A DNA stretch of 64,000 nt from Gelidibacter mesophilus DSM 14095 (GTDB taxonomy: Bacteria; Bacteroidota; Bacteroidia; Flavobacteriales; Flavobacteriaceae). The notes under the pieces are model-generated. The model had not been told where the DNA came from and did no database searches. It was given only the letters and a program-made list of their open reading frames with translations. Positions 25,809-34,644 of this stretch are shown here, one piece after another; within the stretch, counting starts at the first letter, position 1, and the number at the start of each line of letters is the position of its first letter. The DNA is taken from NCBI RefSeq assembly GCF_000423005.1, contig NZ_KE383968.1, positions 124,001 through 188,000 on the forward strand. Direction: 5' to 3'. The translations under genes and the position numbers were made by a program.

Positions 25809-26831
25809 TTAATCTATCAGCGCTTTAAGTCTGTCAACCGCCTGTTCAGCAGTAATATCTCTCTGCGGCGAACCAAACATTTCGTAGCCCACCATAAATT
25901 TCTTTACCGTGGCACTTCTCAATAATGGTGGATAAAAACTCATATGCCAATGCCAATGGTCATTGGCTTCTCCATTTGTTGGCGCTTGATGGATCCCACT
26001 CGAATAAGGAAATGAGGTCTGAAATAACGCATCATAAGCTTTCGTTATTTTAGAAATGGCATCGGCAAAGGCCATACTTTCAGCCTCAGAGAGCGCAGTG
26101 ATGTCTCTGTAGTTTTGTTTTGGCACAATCATAGTTTCAAAAGGCCATACCGCCCAAAATGGCGTAAGCACTACAAAGTCATCATTTTGATAAATGATGC
26201 GCTCATTGGCTTCCAACTCTTGCTTTAGGTAATCACCCAGAAGACTGCTGTTATTTTCTTCAAAATAGACCTGTTGGTGCTTATCTTTCTTTTCTACTTC
26301 ATTGGGTAATGTGGACTGGCTCCAAATCTGGCCATGTGGATGCGGATTGCTACACCCCATAACCGCTCCTTTGTTTTCAAAAATCTGAACATAATTAATA
26401 CGTTCATTTGAACCTAAAGCACGATATTCGTTTTGCCACGCTTTGACGACCTTATTAATATCTACAACATTCATATCCGCCAAGCTTTTTGAGTGATCTG
26501 GGCTAAAGCATATCACCTTACAAATGCCTTGTTCACTTTCCGCTTTAAACAAGCCATCGTTAACAGAAAATGTTGGCGATGTGGTTTGCAACGCGGCAAA
26601 ATCATTCGTGAAAACGAAAACATCTTTATAATCAGGGTTTTTTTCGCCGTTGATGCGCGTATTCCCGGCACATAAATAACAGCTTGGGTCATGTGCAGGA
26701 CGTTGGGCATTAGATATGGCTTCATTCTGTCCTTGCCACGGACGTTTGGCTCTGTGCGGAGACACCAACACCCATTCGCCAGTAAGAATATTATAGCGTT
26801 TATGTGAATACTCCTGTAAATTATGGTCCAT
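25809..26831 (-). CDS. galT: Galactose-1-phosphate uridylyltransferase
   Basis: This 340-residue cytoplasmic enzyme is the second step of the Leloir pathway, exchanging UMP between UDP-glucose and galactose-1-phosphate. The catalytic His-Pro-His is in CSNPHPHGQIWSQ, and zinc-ligand candidates are in DPSCYLCAGN. The C-terminal HWHMSFYPPLLRS segment is conserved. It is the last gene of the gal operon, 21 bases after galK. Confidence 0.96.
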   Translation of the reverse strand: MDHNLQEYSHKRYNILTGEWVLVSPHRAKRPWQGQNEAISNAQRPAHDPSCYLCAGNTRINGEKNPDYKDVFVFTNDFAALQTTSPTFSVNDGLFKAESEQGICKVICFSPDHSKSLADMNVVDINKVVKAWQNEYRALGSNERINYVQIFENKGAVMGCSNPHPHGQIWSQSTLPNEVEKKDKHQQVYFEENNSSLLGDYLKQELEANERIIYQNDDFVVLTPFWAVWPFETMIVPKQNYRDITALSEAESMAFADAISKITKAYDALFQTSFPYSSGIHQAPTNGEANDHWHWHMSFYPPLLRSATVKKFMVGYEMFGSPQRDITAEQAVDRLKALID

Positions 26832-26852
26832 AATAGATTTGTTATTTAATTA

Positions 26853-28001
26853 TCACTTTACAATATGAGTGCCCGCAGAGAGCATGACTTCATAAATGGA
26901 GCAGGCTGTTCCAAATTCATTCTTAAATCGTTTTGATACGTCTGTCTTAAATGCTTCTGCTTTACTTTTTAATACCAAATTTATGGTACAGCCCCCAAAG
27001 CCGCCGCCCATCATTCGGGCCCCAACTACGTCCGGACTCTCTTGCGCTTGTTCCACCAAAAAATCGAGTTCGGCACAACTCACTTTATATTGATTGCTCA
27101 ACCCATCATGGGATTGAAAAAGCAAGGCTCCCAAAGTTTCTACATCATCCTTTTCTATTGCTTTCGCAAATTCCTTGACCCGATTATTTTCTTCAATAAT
27201 ATATAATGCCTTTTGATAATCCGCATCTGTGATCTCTGCTTTGATGCTATCTAAATCTGCTTTTGAGGCATCTCTTAATGCGACAATACCAAGACGTTTC
27301 GATACATTTTCACATACGTCACGACGGTCGTTATAAGCCGACTCGGATAAGTCATGTTTCACATTGGTATTAATGAGCATAATCTCATAATCCTTAAAAT
27401 CTATTTTATAAGGTTTTGAGGTGACCGTTCTGCAATCTAAAAGCAAAGCGCTGTCTTCTATACCAAACATACTGGCATACTGGTCCATAATGCCACATTT
27501 TACACCGGCATAATGGTGTTCCGCTTTTTGGGACACTAAGATCATTTCTTCTTTAGATAAACCGAGATGGAACAGTTCATTTAATCCAAAAACAAAGCTG
27601 TTCTCTAGTGCTGCCGATGAAGACATACCCGCACCACCCGGAATATTTCCCGCAAAAACAGCATTGAAATTTTTAGGTTTTTTTCCAAGAATTTGTAATT
27701 CTGCAACCACACCCAAGATATAATTGCGCCATTCGCCCATTTTTATCGGCGCTATGCCTACAATATCAAACTCATGCAATTCCTCCTTATTTAAAGCAAA
27801 AACCTTACTGGTTGGAGCATCACTTTTTTGAATGGCCAAGGCAATGCCCATATTGATAGCTGCCGGAAACACAAAACCTTCATTATAATCCGTATGCTCT
27901 CCTATCAAATTGATTCTCCCTGGGGAAAATACCATAAGAGGCTCTGTTTTAAATTGGGCCTTAAAGCTGTCTTTAACTTCTGTTATAAGTTTCTTATTCA
28001 T
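26853..28001 (-). CDS. galK: Galactokinase
   Basis: This 382-residue GHMP kinase phosphorylates galactose at C1. Motif 1 is PGRINLIGEHTDYNEGFVFP, the ATP loop is GAGMSSSAALE, and motif 3 is GARMMGGGFGGC. I chose ATG 28001 (MNKKLITEV). An in-frame ATG 26 codons further upstream would run into the symporter gene and add a Cys/Trp-rich stretch unlike any galactokinase. From 28001 the gene begins 5 bases after the symporter stop. No galE gene is in the window, so UDP-galactose epimerase must come from elsewhere. Confidence 0.96.
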   Translation of the reverse strand: MNKKLITEVKDSFKAQFKTEPLMVFSPGRINLIGEHTDYNEGFVFPAAINMGIALAIQKSDAPTSKVFALNKEELHEFDIVGIAPIKMGEWRNYILGVVAELQILGKKPKNFNAVFAGNIPGGAGMSSSAALENSFVFGLNELFHLGLSKEEMILVSQKAEHHYAGVKCGIMDQYASMFGIEDSALLLDCRTVTSKPYKIDFKDYEIMLINTNVKHDLSESAYNDRRDVCENVSKRLGIVALRDASKADLDSIKAEITDADYQKALYIIEENNRVKEFAKAIEKDDVETLGALLFQSHDGLSNQYKVSCAELDFLVEQAQESPDVVGARMMGGGFGGCTINLVLKSKAEAFKTDVSKRFKNEFGTACSIYEVMLSAGTHIVK

Positions 28002-28006
28002 AATAA

Positions 28007-29653
28007 TTACGCAAAATAGATATAAACACCAACGACAATCAAGCAAATAGCAATGCCAGCTTGTTTCACATATTTCCAAGGGGTGATATCCACTTGATTG
28101 GTGTACTGTTGCACAAAAGGTACTTCTCTTGGTTTTATTTTTCCGATGATCAACATGATGATGATGTTCAGTACGAACAAAATTGCCATGATATCCAAAA
28201 AGTGAGGATAGGCTTGCGCTTTTATCAATTCTAGAGCAGAAACGTCCGTGATTCCAGATGCCGCTGCACTTTCAAGTGCATTATCAATAAAATAGTCCTT
28301 AAGGAAGAATTGACTCAGGCAATACAACAAACACCCAGATATCAACCCTACTTTAGCAGCAACCGCAGGCACCCGTTTGGTGGTGTATCCAACCACTATT
28401 ATCGTTAAAATTGGGATGCTATAAATACCGTTAATTTCTTGTAGATAATCAAATAAACTGCCCGCATTTGCAATAAGTGGCGCAATAAACATAGCGGCTA
28501 TGGCCAATACAACTCCAAATGTTTTACCGTATTTAACGACGGTCTTTTCATCAGCCTCTTTATTGATATGTTGCTTGTAAACGTCAATTCCAAATAAGGT
28601 TACTGAACTATTCAACACGCTATTAAACGAACTTAAAATAGCGCCAAACAATACAGCGGCGAAAAAACCAACCCATGCTGACGGCAATACCTTTTTAACT
28701 AACATCGGATAGGCGCTATCGGCATTATCCAAACCTCCTTGGAAGATGTGAAAGGCAATTAGCCCTGGCAACACCACAATGATTGGTCCCAATATTTTTA
28801 TAAATCCAGCCAACAACAATCCCTTTTGACCTTCCTTCAAATTTTTTGCCCCAAGTGCTCTCTGAATAATTTGTTGGTTGGTCCCCCAATAAAACAAATT
28901 CACCAACATCATACCCGTAAAAATGGTGTAGAATGGTACGGGATCCGTAGGGCCACCCATCGATTTAAATTTATCGGGATTTTCAGTGACCAATATTGAA
29001 AGACCGTCCAACAGATTGCCATCACCAATCATCATCAAACCAAAAATAGGAATCAAAAGTCCCCCAATCAACAATCCAATGGCATTGATGGAATCTGATA
29101 CGGCAACCGCTTTCAACCCCCCAAATACGGCATAGATAGAACCAATAACACCAATTCCCCATACACAGATCCATATCGATTCCGTATGAGTGACCCCCAA
29201 CAATTCCGGTACATCGAACATGCCGCTGATAGCAAGAGATCCGGAGTATAAAATAACCGGGAGCAACACCACCACATACCCAGAAAGAAATAAAATAGAG
29301 GTCAATGTTTTGGTAGTAACGTCAAAACGTTCGGCTAGGAAACCGGGAACGGTAGTCAGTCCTCCTTTTAAATATCTTGGCAGTAAGAAAATGGCGGTAA
29401 CTACCATGGCAACCGCTGCTAAAGTTTCCCAAACCATTACAGACAATCCACTTTGATAGGCAGATCCATTGAGTCCTACAATCTGTTCTGTAGATAAATT
29501 AGTGAGTAATAATGAGCCTGCAATGACACCTGCCGTTAAACTACGTCCCCCTAAGAAATAACCATCTGAAGAGCCTTCATCTGTTTTTCGGGTTTTTAAA
29601 TAGGAGATTACAGCGACAAGGACCGTAAACCCAATAAAGGTTAATATTTGCAT
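28007..29653 (-). CDS. Sodium/galactose symporter (SSS family, SGLT-like)
   Basis: This 548-residue integral membrane transporter has about 14 membrane helices. The opening DGYFLGGRSLTAGVIAGSLLLTNLSTEQIVGLNGSAY closely follows the vSGLT pattern of the Vibrio Na+/galactose transporter. Placement between the mutarotase and galactokinase genes, with 2 and 5 bases between reading frames, makes galactose (or glucose) the probable substrate. Other SSS members carry other sugars, myo-inositol or sialic acid, but the context is clear. Confidence 0.93.
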   Translation of the reverse strand: MQILTFIGFTVLVAVISYLKTRKTDEGSSDGYFLGGRSLTAGVIAGSLLLTNLSTEQIVGLNGSAYQSGLSVMVWETLAAVAMVVTAIFLLPRYLKGGLTTVPGFLAERFDVTTKTLTSILFLSGYVVVLLPVILYSGSLAISGMFDVPELLGVTHTESIWICVWGIGVIGSIYAVFGGLKAVAVSDSINAIGLLIGGLLIPIFGLMMIGDGNLLDGLSILVTENPDKFKSMGGPTDPVPFYTIFTGMMLVNLFYWGTNQQIIQRALGAKNLKEGQKGLLLAGFIKILGPIIVVLPGLIAFHIFQGGLDNADSAYPMLVKKVLPSAWVGFFAAVLFGAILSSFNSVLNSSVTLFGIDVYKQHINKEADEKTVVKYGKTFGVVLAIAAMFIAPLIANAGSLFDYLQEINGIYSIPILTIIVVGYTTKRVPAVAAKVGLISGCLLYCLSQFFLKDYFIDNALESAAASGITDVSALELIKAQAYPHFLDIMAILFVLNIIIMLIIGKIKPREVPFVQQYTNQVDITPWKYVKQAGIAICLIVVGVYIYFA

Positions 29654-29655
29654 AA

Positions 29656-30582
29656 TTAATTGATTAGTTGGTTCATTTGTATTTTATCTGTTAACTTTTC
29701 AAAAGTAATATTCCATAGCACACTATAGCTAGAATTAGGCTGTAATATTTGCAAACCTATCTTATTATTGAAACTGTCTGTAGCTCCGGTCATGGGCTCG
29801 ATAGCAATTACATTTGAGGCTTTAGGTGTATAAAGCTGTAAGTAGTTGTCATTGGAACTACTTGTCATAGTAAGATGGTACCCTGGGGTATAAAACTGGA
29901 ATGTATTGTTTTGAAGTTGATATCCGTCATCTAATGTTACATTTTTCAGTTGAAATGGCATTTTCACATCAAAAGGAGCGGTTCCGGAAACAATGTGTTG
30001 TGCGTCGCATAAATACTTCGTAGCGCTTTCAAAACTAAGAGCACTTTCATCTAAATTTTTACTGGCAAAATATGGGTGCCAACCTAGAGTAAACGGGAAG
30101 GTCTTATGGCCTTTATTGATAATTTCAACCGCTAAGCTCAGGGTTTCATCAGTCAAGATATAGATTAATAAAATATGAAATTGAAAGGGAAAGCCTTTAC
30201 AACCTTCATGTTTGTATTGTAAAGTGACAGAACCTGAACTGACCGAAAGTGAGCTATCCACACAATCAAATGGCTTATCGTAAACCAGTCCGTGAAGTGC
30301 GTTATTTTTGTCCACTTCATTGCAATTTAAAACATAGCTGTGGCCGTCAAACGTGTATTTACCATCCCTAACTCTGTTCGCAAATGGAAACAAAATGGAC
30401 GATGCATAATTGTCTTTATAGGTTGAAGGGTCAAAATCTGCCAACACTCGGGTTTTTTTAAACATGAGGTCACTGAGTCGGCCACCTTGATTAAGACAGA
30501 GTGTCGCCTTAGAGCTATTGTCAGGATTGCTAATTTCTATAAATTGTAGGTCTTTTACCTCCTTTTGGGTTAGTGTGTACAA
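29656..30582 (-). CDS. Aldose 1-epimerase (mutarotase)
   Basis: This 308-residue galactose mutarotase-like protein equilibrates alpha and beta sugar anomers before galactokinase. Seen are FANRVRDGKYTFDGHSYVL (Arg substrate contact), NALHGLVYDKPF (first catalytic His), GWHPYFA and a Glu-containing AIEPMTGATDSF near the end. It has no signal peptide, unlike some secreted GalM homologues. It starts 4 bases after the GntR gene and ends 2 bases before the symporter. Confidence 0.92.
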   Translation of the reverse strand: MYTLTQKEVKDLQFIEISNPDNSSKATLCLNQGGRLSDLMFKKTRVLADFDPSTYKDNYASSILFPFANRVRDGKYTFDGHSYVLNCNEVDKNNALHGLVYDKPFDCVDSSLSVSSGSVTLQYKHEGCKGFPFQFHILLIYILTDETLSLAVEIINKGHKTFPFTLGWHPYFASKNLDESALSFESATKYLCDAQHIVSGTAPFDVKMPFQLKNVTLDDGYQLQNNTFQFYTPGYHLTMTSSSNDNYLQLYTPKASNVIAIEPMTGATDSFNNKIGLQILQPNSSYSVLWNITFEKLTDKIQMNQLIN

Positions 30583-30586
30583 CTAT

Positions 30587-31585
30587 TTATAATGATTTTC
30601 TGATTATTAATCGGTTAGGGTTTTCAACTTGAGCGAACTCCTTATTCAAGATCATTTGCGCCAAGCGTTGGCCCATTAAATTGAAATCGGTGGAGATGGT
30701 TGTGATGCCATCTTCAACGATTTCTTTTAATAAAGTGTCATTATAGGAAATGATGCCAATATCTTTTGCAATGGACAGCTGCTGCTCTTTAATGCGTTTT
30801 ATTATTCGTATTAGATTCTTATCGTCTAAGATAATATAAAGTTCGCCATGGCGCAATTCTCTATTCATAAGGTTGTCAATAATTTCATGATCTATACGGT
30901 GATGCGCACAAAACAAGAGAAAACCATCTTTAATACCTTGCGGTTGACGAGCAGCCGGAAACAATAAAACTAATTTTTTATAGGCATTGATTTGCTCTAG
31001 CGCTGCTTCAAGGCCTTTATAAATGTCCTTTTTAAAATTTTGAAATACAGAAGGATAATTCTTAAGTTCTGGATGTGTCTGATCTAAAATATAGACATTT
31101 TCGGCCGGCAATCGCTCTATGGTTTGCGCGGTATTATTGAGATTGGCAGGCATAATAACATAGGCACTGTAATCGCCCACGTTATCGTTGATCAATCTGT
31201 TGAACATGTCATTGTTAAAGTGATGAAAGAAAATATCCACTTGTATGTTATCACCCAAACTGGTCAGGAATGAGTTGTACAAATCTTCTTTAAAAGAATT
31301 GAATTCGTCAAACAGCAAGAATATTTTTTGACTAATATCTACCTCTTCACTATTGACATAATAGCCTTTCCCAACGATAGAATGAATGATGCCACGTGTT
31401 TTCAGCTCGTTAAAAGCAGTAAGAACCGTATCTCTTGAGAGCGAATTTTGGTTTTTAATACTGTTCAAAGAAGGGAGTTTGTCCCCCTTTTTTAAAGTAC
31501 CGGTCACAATAGCCTCTTCAATAGAAGCAACAATTTGTTTGTACTTAGGGATGCCTGACTTTTCTTTAACAGTGACAATTCTCAT
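30587..31585 (-). CDS. GntR-type regulator with LacI-like sugar-binding domain, gal operon
   Basis: This 332-residue transcription factor has an N-terminal GntR winged helix (IPKYKQIVASIEEAIVTGTLKKGDKLPSLNSI and LSRDTVLTAFNELKTRGII, residues 13-75) and a C-terminal periplasmic-binding-protein-like domain of LacI type that should sense galactose or a derivative. As first gene of the operon it is autoregulated. Its ATG is only 4 bases after a perfect -7 box (TAAATTTG), so the mRNA is probably leaderless. Paired ACTGGTA repeats just upstream of the -33 box are the likely operator. Confidence 0.93.
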   Translation of the reverse strand: MRIVTVKEKSGIPKYKQIVASIEEAIVTGTLKKGDKLPSLNSIKNQNSLSRDTVLTAFNELKTRGIIHSIVGKGYYVNSEEVDISQKIFLLFDEFNSFKEDLYNSFLTSLGDNIQVDIFFHHFNNDMFNRLINDNVGDYSAYVIMPANLNNTAQTIERLPAENVYILDQTHPELKNYPSVFQNFKKDIYKGLEAALEQINAYKKLVLLFPAARQPQGIKDGFLLFCAHHRIDHEIIDNLMNRELRHGELYIILDDKNLIRIIKRIKEQQLSIAKDIGIISYNDTLLKEIVEDGITTISTDFNLMGQRLAQMILNKEFAQVENPNRLIIRKSL

Positions 31586-31589
31586 AGAA

Positions 31590-31620
31590 CAAATTTAGAA
31601 AAATTTAACATATAAACAAA
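31590..31620 (-). promoter_or_regulatory. gal operon promoter
   Basis: On the minus strand TTTG (31620-31617), 19 bases, then TAAATTTG (31597-31590) give a full -33/-7 match. The start codon of gntR is at 31585, so transcription should start at or within a few bases of the ATG. Confidence 0.78.
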
Positions 31621-31636
31621 CTGGTAGGTACTGGTA
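31620..31636 (-). promoter_or_regulatory. Candidate operator: ACTGGTA direct repeat
   Basis: Two ACTGGTA copies (31620-31626 and 31630-31636) have a 10-bp period, on the same face of the helix, and abut the -33 box of the gal promoter. Position and symmetry fit a site for the GntR/LacI-type regulator encoded by the first gene. Confidence 0.5.
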
Positions 31637-31648
31637 GTTATTTTCAAA

Positions 31649-31656
31649 AAGAAACA
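31649..31656 (+). promoter_or_regulatory. -7 element on the lacI side
   Basis: TATATTTG matches TAnnTTTG and points toward lacI at 31789 with a leader of about 127 bases; no TTTG at -33. The candidate operator lies just upstream and could affect both directions. Confidence 0.45.
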
Positions 31657-31788
31657 ATTATATTTGTGAGTTCAGTTTTAGGTTTAGAAATAGATTGAAA
31701 AAATTATCTAGAAAGTGAAAGCTACCGATGTCGAGGTTTAAAAACCTTGGTTGTTGAAGTTTAATATACGAGTCAAAATAAAATAGTT

Positions 31789-32790
31789 ATGATACAAACA
31801 AGAACCACATTAGCCGAGATGTCTAAAGCCTTGAATCTATCTATCTCTACAGTTTCAAAATCGCTTTCTGGTAGTCCTGAAATTAGTTTACCAACCCAAA
31901 CACGAGTTCGTGATTTTGCAAAATCCTGCAACTACATTCCTAATAATTTTGCTTCAGGCTTAAGAAAAGGCTACACCAATACTATTGGCTTGGTCATCCC
32001 GAATATTCTAAATTCTTTTTACGCCAAAGTATTGGCCGGCATTGAAAATCATTTGGACCAGAACAATTACAAACTCATTACCTCTATTTCCAACGAATCC
32101 ATCGACAAAGAATCAAAAAGCTTAAACAAAATGGCAGGTGGCTATGTTGACGGTCTTATTATGTGTGTCTCGAAAGAAACGGAACTCACAAACACTTACG
32201 ATCATATTAAGGCACTCACTGGTAGAGGTACGCCCTTAGTATTATTTGATAGAATATGTGAAATGATTGATTGTGACAAAGTGATTATTGATGATTATAA
32301 ATCGGCTTATGAAACAACCGATTATCTTATAAAGCACAAAGGGCTTAAAAACATTGTAATGACCTCTCTCATTAATGGCTTACATCACGGAAAATTGAGA
32401 GCCGAAGGGTTTAAAGACGCTCTAAAAACGAACCATCTAAGTACTGAAAATAAAATTATAGTTGCGGATACTCCAGAAGCACTAAAGATCAAGCTTACCG
32501 CTTTTTTAGAAAATGATACTACCGTTGATGGCGTTTTTGGTCTTAACGAACAGGCTATTGTTCAAACCATACAAGTCACCAACGTATTAAAATCCTATTC
32601 TAAGCATCAAGATATTGTTATTGCTGGATTTTGCAATCATTATCAGGCAAATTACCATCCCGATCTGATAATTGTTGAGCAAAATGCAGAGACTATTGGT
32701 GCTGCTGCGGCAAAACTGATTATTAAACGAATTAAAAGCAAAGAAATGCAACCGTTTTACACAAAAATGATTGCTACTGAATTGGTTTAA
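31789..32790 (+). CDS. LacI family transcriptional regulator
   Basis: This 333-residue regulator has the LacI helix-turn-helix and hinge (TLAEMSKALNLSISTVSKSLSG, then RDFAKSCNYIPNNFASGLRKG, residues 6-62) and a periplasmic-binding-protein-like effector domain starting NTIGLVIPNILNSFYAKVLAGIE. It is divergent from the gal operon, 203 bases between starts. It could share control of galactose genes or act on a distant locus; the sequence does not decide. The effector is probably a sugar. Confidence 0.92.
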   Translation: MIQTRTTLAEMSKALNLSISTVSKSLSGSPEISLPTQTRVRDFAKSCNYIPNNFASGLRKGYTNTIGLVIPNILNSFYAKVLAGIENHLDQNNYKLITSISNESIDKESKSLNKMAGGYVDGLIMCVSKETELTNTYDHIKALTGRGTPLVLFDRICEMIDCDKVIIDDYKSAYETTDYLIKHKGLKNIVMTSLINGLHHGKLRAEGFKDALKTNHLSTENKIIVADTPEALKIKLTAFLENDTTVDGVFGLNEQAIVQTIQVTNVLKSYSKHQDIVIAGFCNHYQANYHPDLIIVEQNAETIGAAAAKLIIKRIKSKEMQPFYTKMIATELV

Positions 32791-33176
32791 CAATCCGTTT
32801 AGAAAATCTCAAAATAACCCAAAAGGATGCATTGGATTTTTAATATGCATTCCTTTATACCTATTTTCTATCGCAACTACCAAGACCTATTTTTTAGGTC
32901 AAACCTTAATATATTGACCACCGAATCTTTAAGTTACGAAAAAAAATATCCTTCATTTTTAAAATGAAACGTCTCTACATCCATCAATTTTTTACTTCAG
33001 CGCATATATATGACAAGGCATTCAGCATCTACGTCAGTTTAAATGCGTCAGGATTTAATGCATGAGAGCATTTTTTTAATTGTAAATTTAAGGCATGATT
33101 TAGATGGCTGAGCTGTGATTAATAGCATCAGGCAATTCATTGAATATTTAAAAATATAATTTCAAAAACAAGACTT
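32791..33176. other. Intergenic region, one hairpin, otherwise empty
   Basis: An imperfect hairpin AAAGGATGCAT/ATGCATTCCTTT (32822-32856, one bulge) follows lacI and may terminate it, though the T run is poor. The stretch 33089-33131 shares short words with 7858-7895. I see no open frame and no consensus promoter for the gene at 33177. Confidence 0.45.
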
Positions 33177-34112
33177 ATGAAAACACTACGTAAAGCTTTA
33201 ATAGTTTGTATCGTAACAGGTACAGGCTATTTTACCCAAGCTCAAGAGAATATTACTGTTGACGATTCGCAAAAATTCTACTTTCGGGTCAGTGCCGGTT
33301 ATAGTTTTGAATCTGGCAAAACCGAATTTAATAACGCCGATCCCAACGAACTCACCGGCATTAAGCAATCTACAGACGTTACAGTAAATGCCGATGGATC
33401 TTCTGTAAATGTCAAATCACTTAACGGAACTGTCGGCGCCGGCGTAAAAGCCAATGTGACTGCTGGCTATATGTTCAATCCATATATTGGTGCAGAATTG
33501 GGCGTGAGTTACTTTCATGGCGACAAAACTTTAATCGGACGCTTAAGAAGTCCACAGGTTGCTTCTGAAGAAAACACGTATTTAAGAGGTTTTGACGTTG
33601 CTCCAGGAATCTTCTTGACCCCAAATTTCAAAACTGTAAATCCTTATGCCCGTATTGGATTAATTGTTCCAATTGCAGGTCATCTTACTATTGAAACTAT
33701 TGCAAGACAAACCAATGCCGGAGGCCCTGGCACTGATATTATGGTGGAAGCCAAAAGTGAAGTTAAAGCCAAATTTAGTGTGGGATATTTTGGCGCCATT
33801 GGTCTCAACTATCCTATTAGTGACAATTTGAGCATTTTTGGAGAGGTTGAAATCAAGAATTTAAGTATTAAAAGTAAATCGGCAGAAATCGTTGAATATT
33901 CTACCACTGCTATCACCAATGGACAATCGCAATTGGTACCTGGTCAACAATTGGCAGATCTTCCTGTTTATGAAAAGCAATTTGAGTTTAGTGATGATTA
34001 CAATCAAAGTACCACAACCCCACCCAACCAGAATGCACCTAGAGAGATTCCAACACAATTTGTAAATGCAAGCGGTACGGGAATCAATGTTGGGGTTAGG
34101 TTTACACTATAA
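33177..34112 (+). CDS. Outer membrane beta-barrel protein
   Basis: This 311-residue protein has a signal peptide (ending YFTQAQ) and alternating beta-strand composition: FYFRVSAGYSFESGKT, VKANVTAGYMFNPYIGAELGVSYF, VGYFGAIGLNYPISDNLSIFGEVE, and a terminal strand GINVGVRFTL ending in an aromatic-then-Leu pattern typical of outer membrane barrels. It resembles OmpA/OprF-type eight-stranded barrels without a peptidoglycan-binding domain. It is followed by a DUF2147 gene after 9 bases, so both are co-transcribed. Function is unknown. Confidence 0.82.
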   Translation: MKTLRKALIVCIVTGTGYFTQAQENITVDDSQKFYFRVSAGYSFESGKTEFNNADPNELTGIKQSTDVTVNADGSSVNVKSLNGTVGAGVKANVTAGYMFNPYIGAELGVSYFHGDKTLIGRLRSPQVASEENTYLRGFDVAPGIFLTPNFKTVNPYARIGLIVPIAGHLTIETIARQTNAGGPGTDIMVEAKSEVKAKFSVGYFGAIGLNYPISDNLSIFGEVEIKNLSIKSKSAEIVEYSTTAITNGQSQLVPGQQLADLPVYEKQFEFSDDYNQSTTTPPNQNAPREIPTQFVNASGTGINVGVRFTL

Positions 34113-34121
34113 TTAGAGCTC

Positions 34122-34568
34122 ATGAAAACACTAAAAACATATTTTTTATACCTTGGACTGCTATTTTCAAGCACCTTGATGGTTCAATCACAAAACATAG
34201 AAGGCCAATGGAAAACGGTAGATGATGAAACTGGAAAGACGCGATCTATTGTTGAATTGTATAAGGATAATGGAAAAATCTACGGAAAGATTGTCAAACT
34301 ATTGAATCCTGAAGATAAAGGAAAGTTATGCATAAAATGTACTGGCGAGGACTATAATCAACCAATTGAAGGATTAGTGATTGCTAAAGGTTTGACAAAA
34401 GAAAAAGGCGACAATGCCTACGAAGGAGGCACTATTTTTGACCCACAAAAAGGAAAGGAATATAAATGTAAGATGTGGATTGATAATGACGCCCCAAACA
34501 CGTTGAACGTTCGCGGGTATGTTGGATTTTTCTACAGAACCCAAAAATGGTATCGCGTAACGGATTAA
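34122..34568 (+). CDS. DUF2147 domain secreted protein
   Basis: This 148-residue protein has a signal peptide (residues 1-24, ending MVQSQ) and a DUF2147 domain: IEGQWKTVDDETGKTRSIVELY, KIYGKIVKLLNP, the Cys pair in GKLCIKCTGEDYNQP, and WYRVTD at the C-terminus. The family is periplasmic, with a lipocalin-like beta fold and no known biochemical role. It is co-directional with, and 9 bases from, the barrel gene and ends in a strong terminator. Confidence 0.9.
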   Translation: MKTLKTYFLYLGLLFSSTLMVQSQNIEGQWKTVDDETGKTRSIVELYKDNGKIYGKIVKLLNPEDKGKLCIKCTGEDYNQPIEGLVIAKGLTKEKGDNAYEGGTIFDPQKGKEYKCKMWIDNDAPNTLNVRGYVGFFYRTQKWYRVTD

Positions 34569-34592
34569 AACCCTAATAGAAGATGAAAATTG

Positions 34593-34625
34593 AAAAGCAC
34601 TTAATTTATTTTAAGTGCTTTTTTT
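34593..34625 (+). terminator. Bidirectional terminator between DUF2147 and nuclease genes
   Basis: A stem AAAGCACTTAA/TTAAGTGCTT with a 6-base loop is flanked by A and T runs (T run 34619-34625). It separates two convergent genes and can serve both. Confidence 0.85.
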
Positions 34626-34644
34626 ATCTCTTAGAAGATTGAAA

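Noticed and set aside
26853-28079. Longer galactokinase with 26 extra N-terminal residues
   Set aside because: The extension lies inside the symporter gene, has Cys/Trp-rich composition, and galactokinases start near the internal Met.
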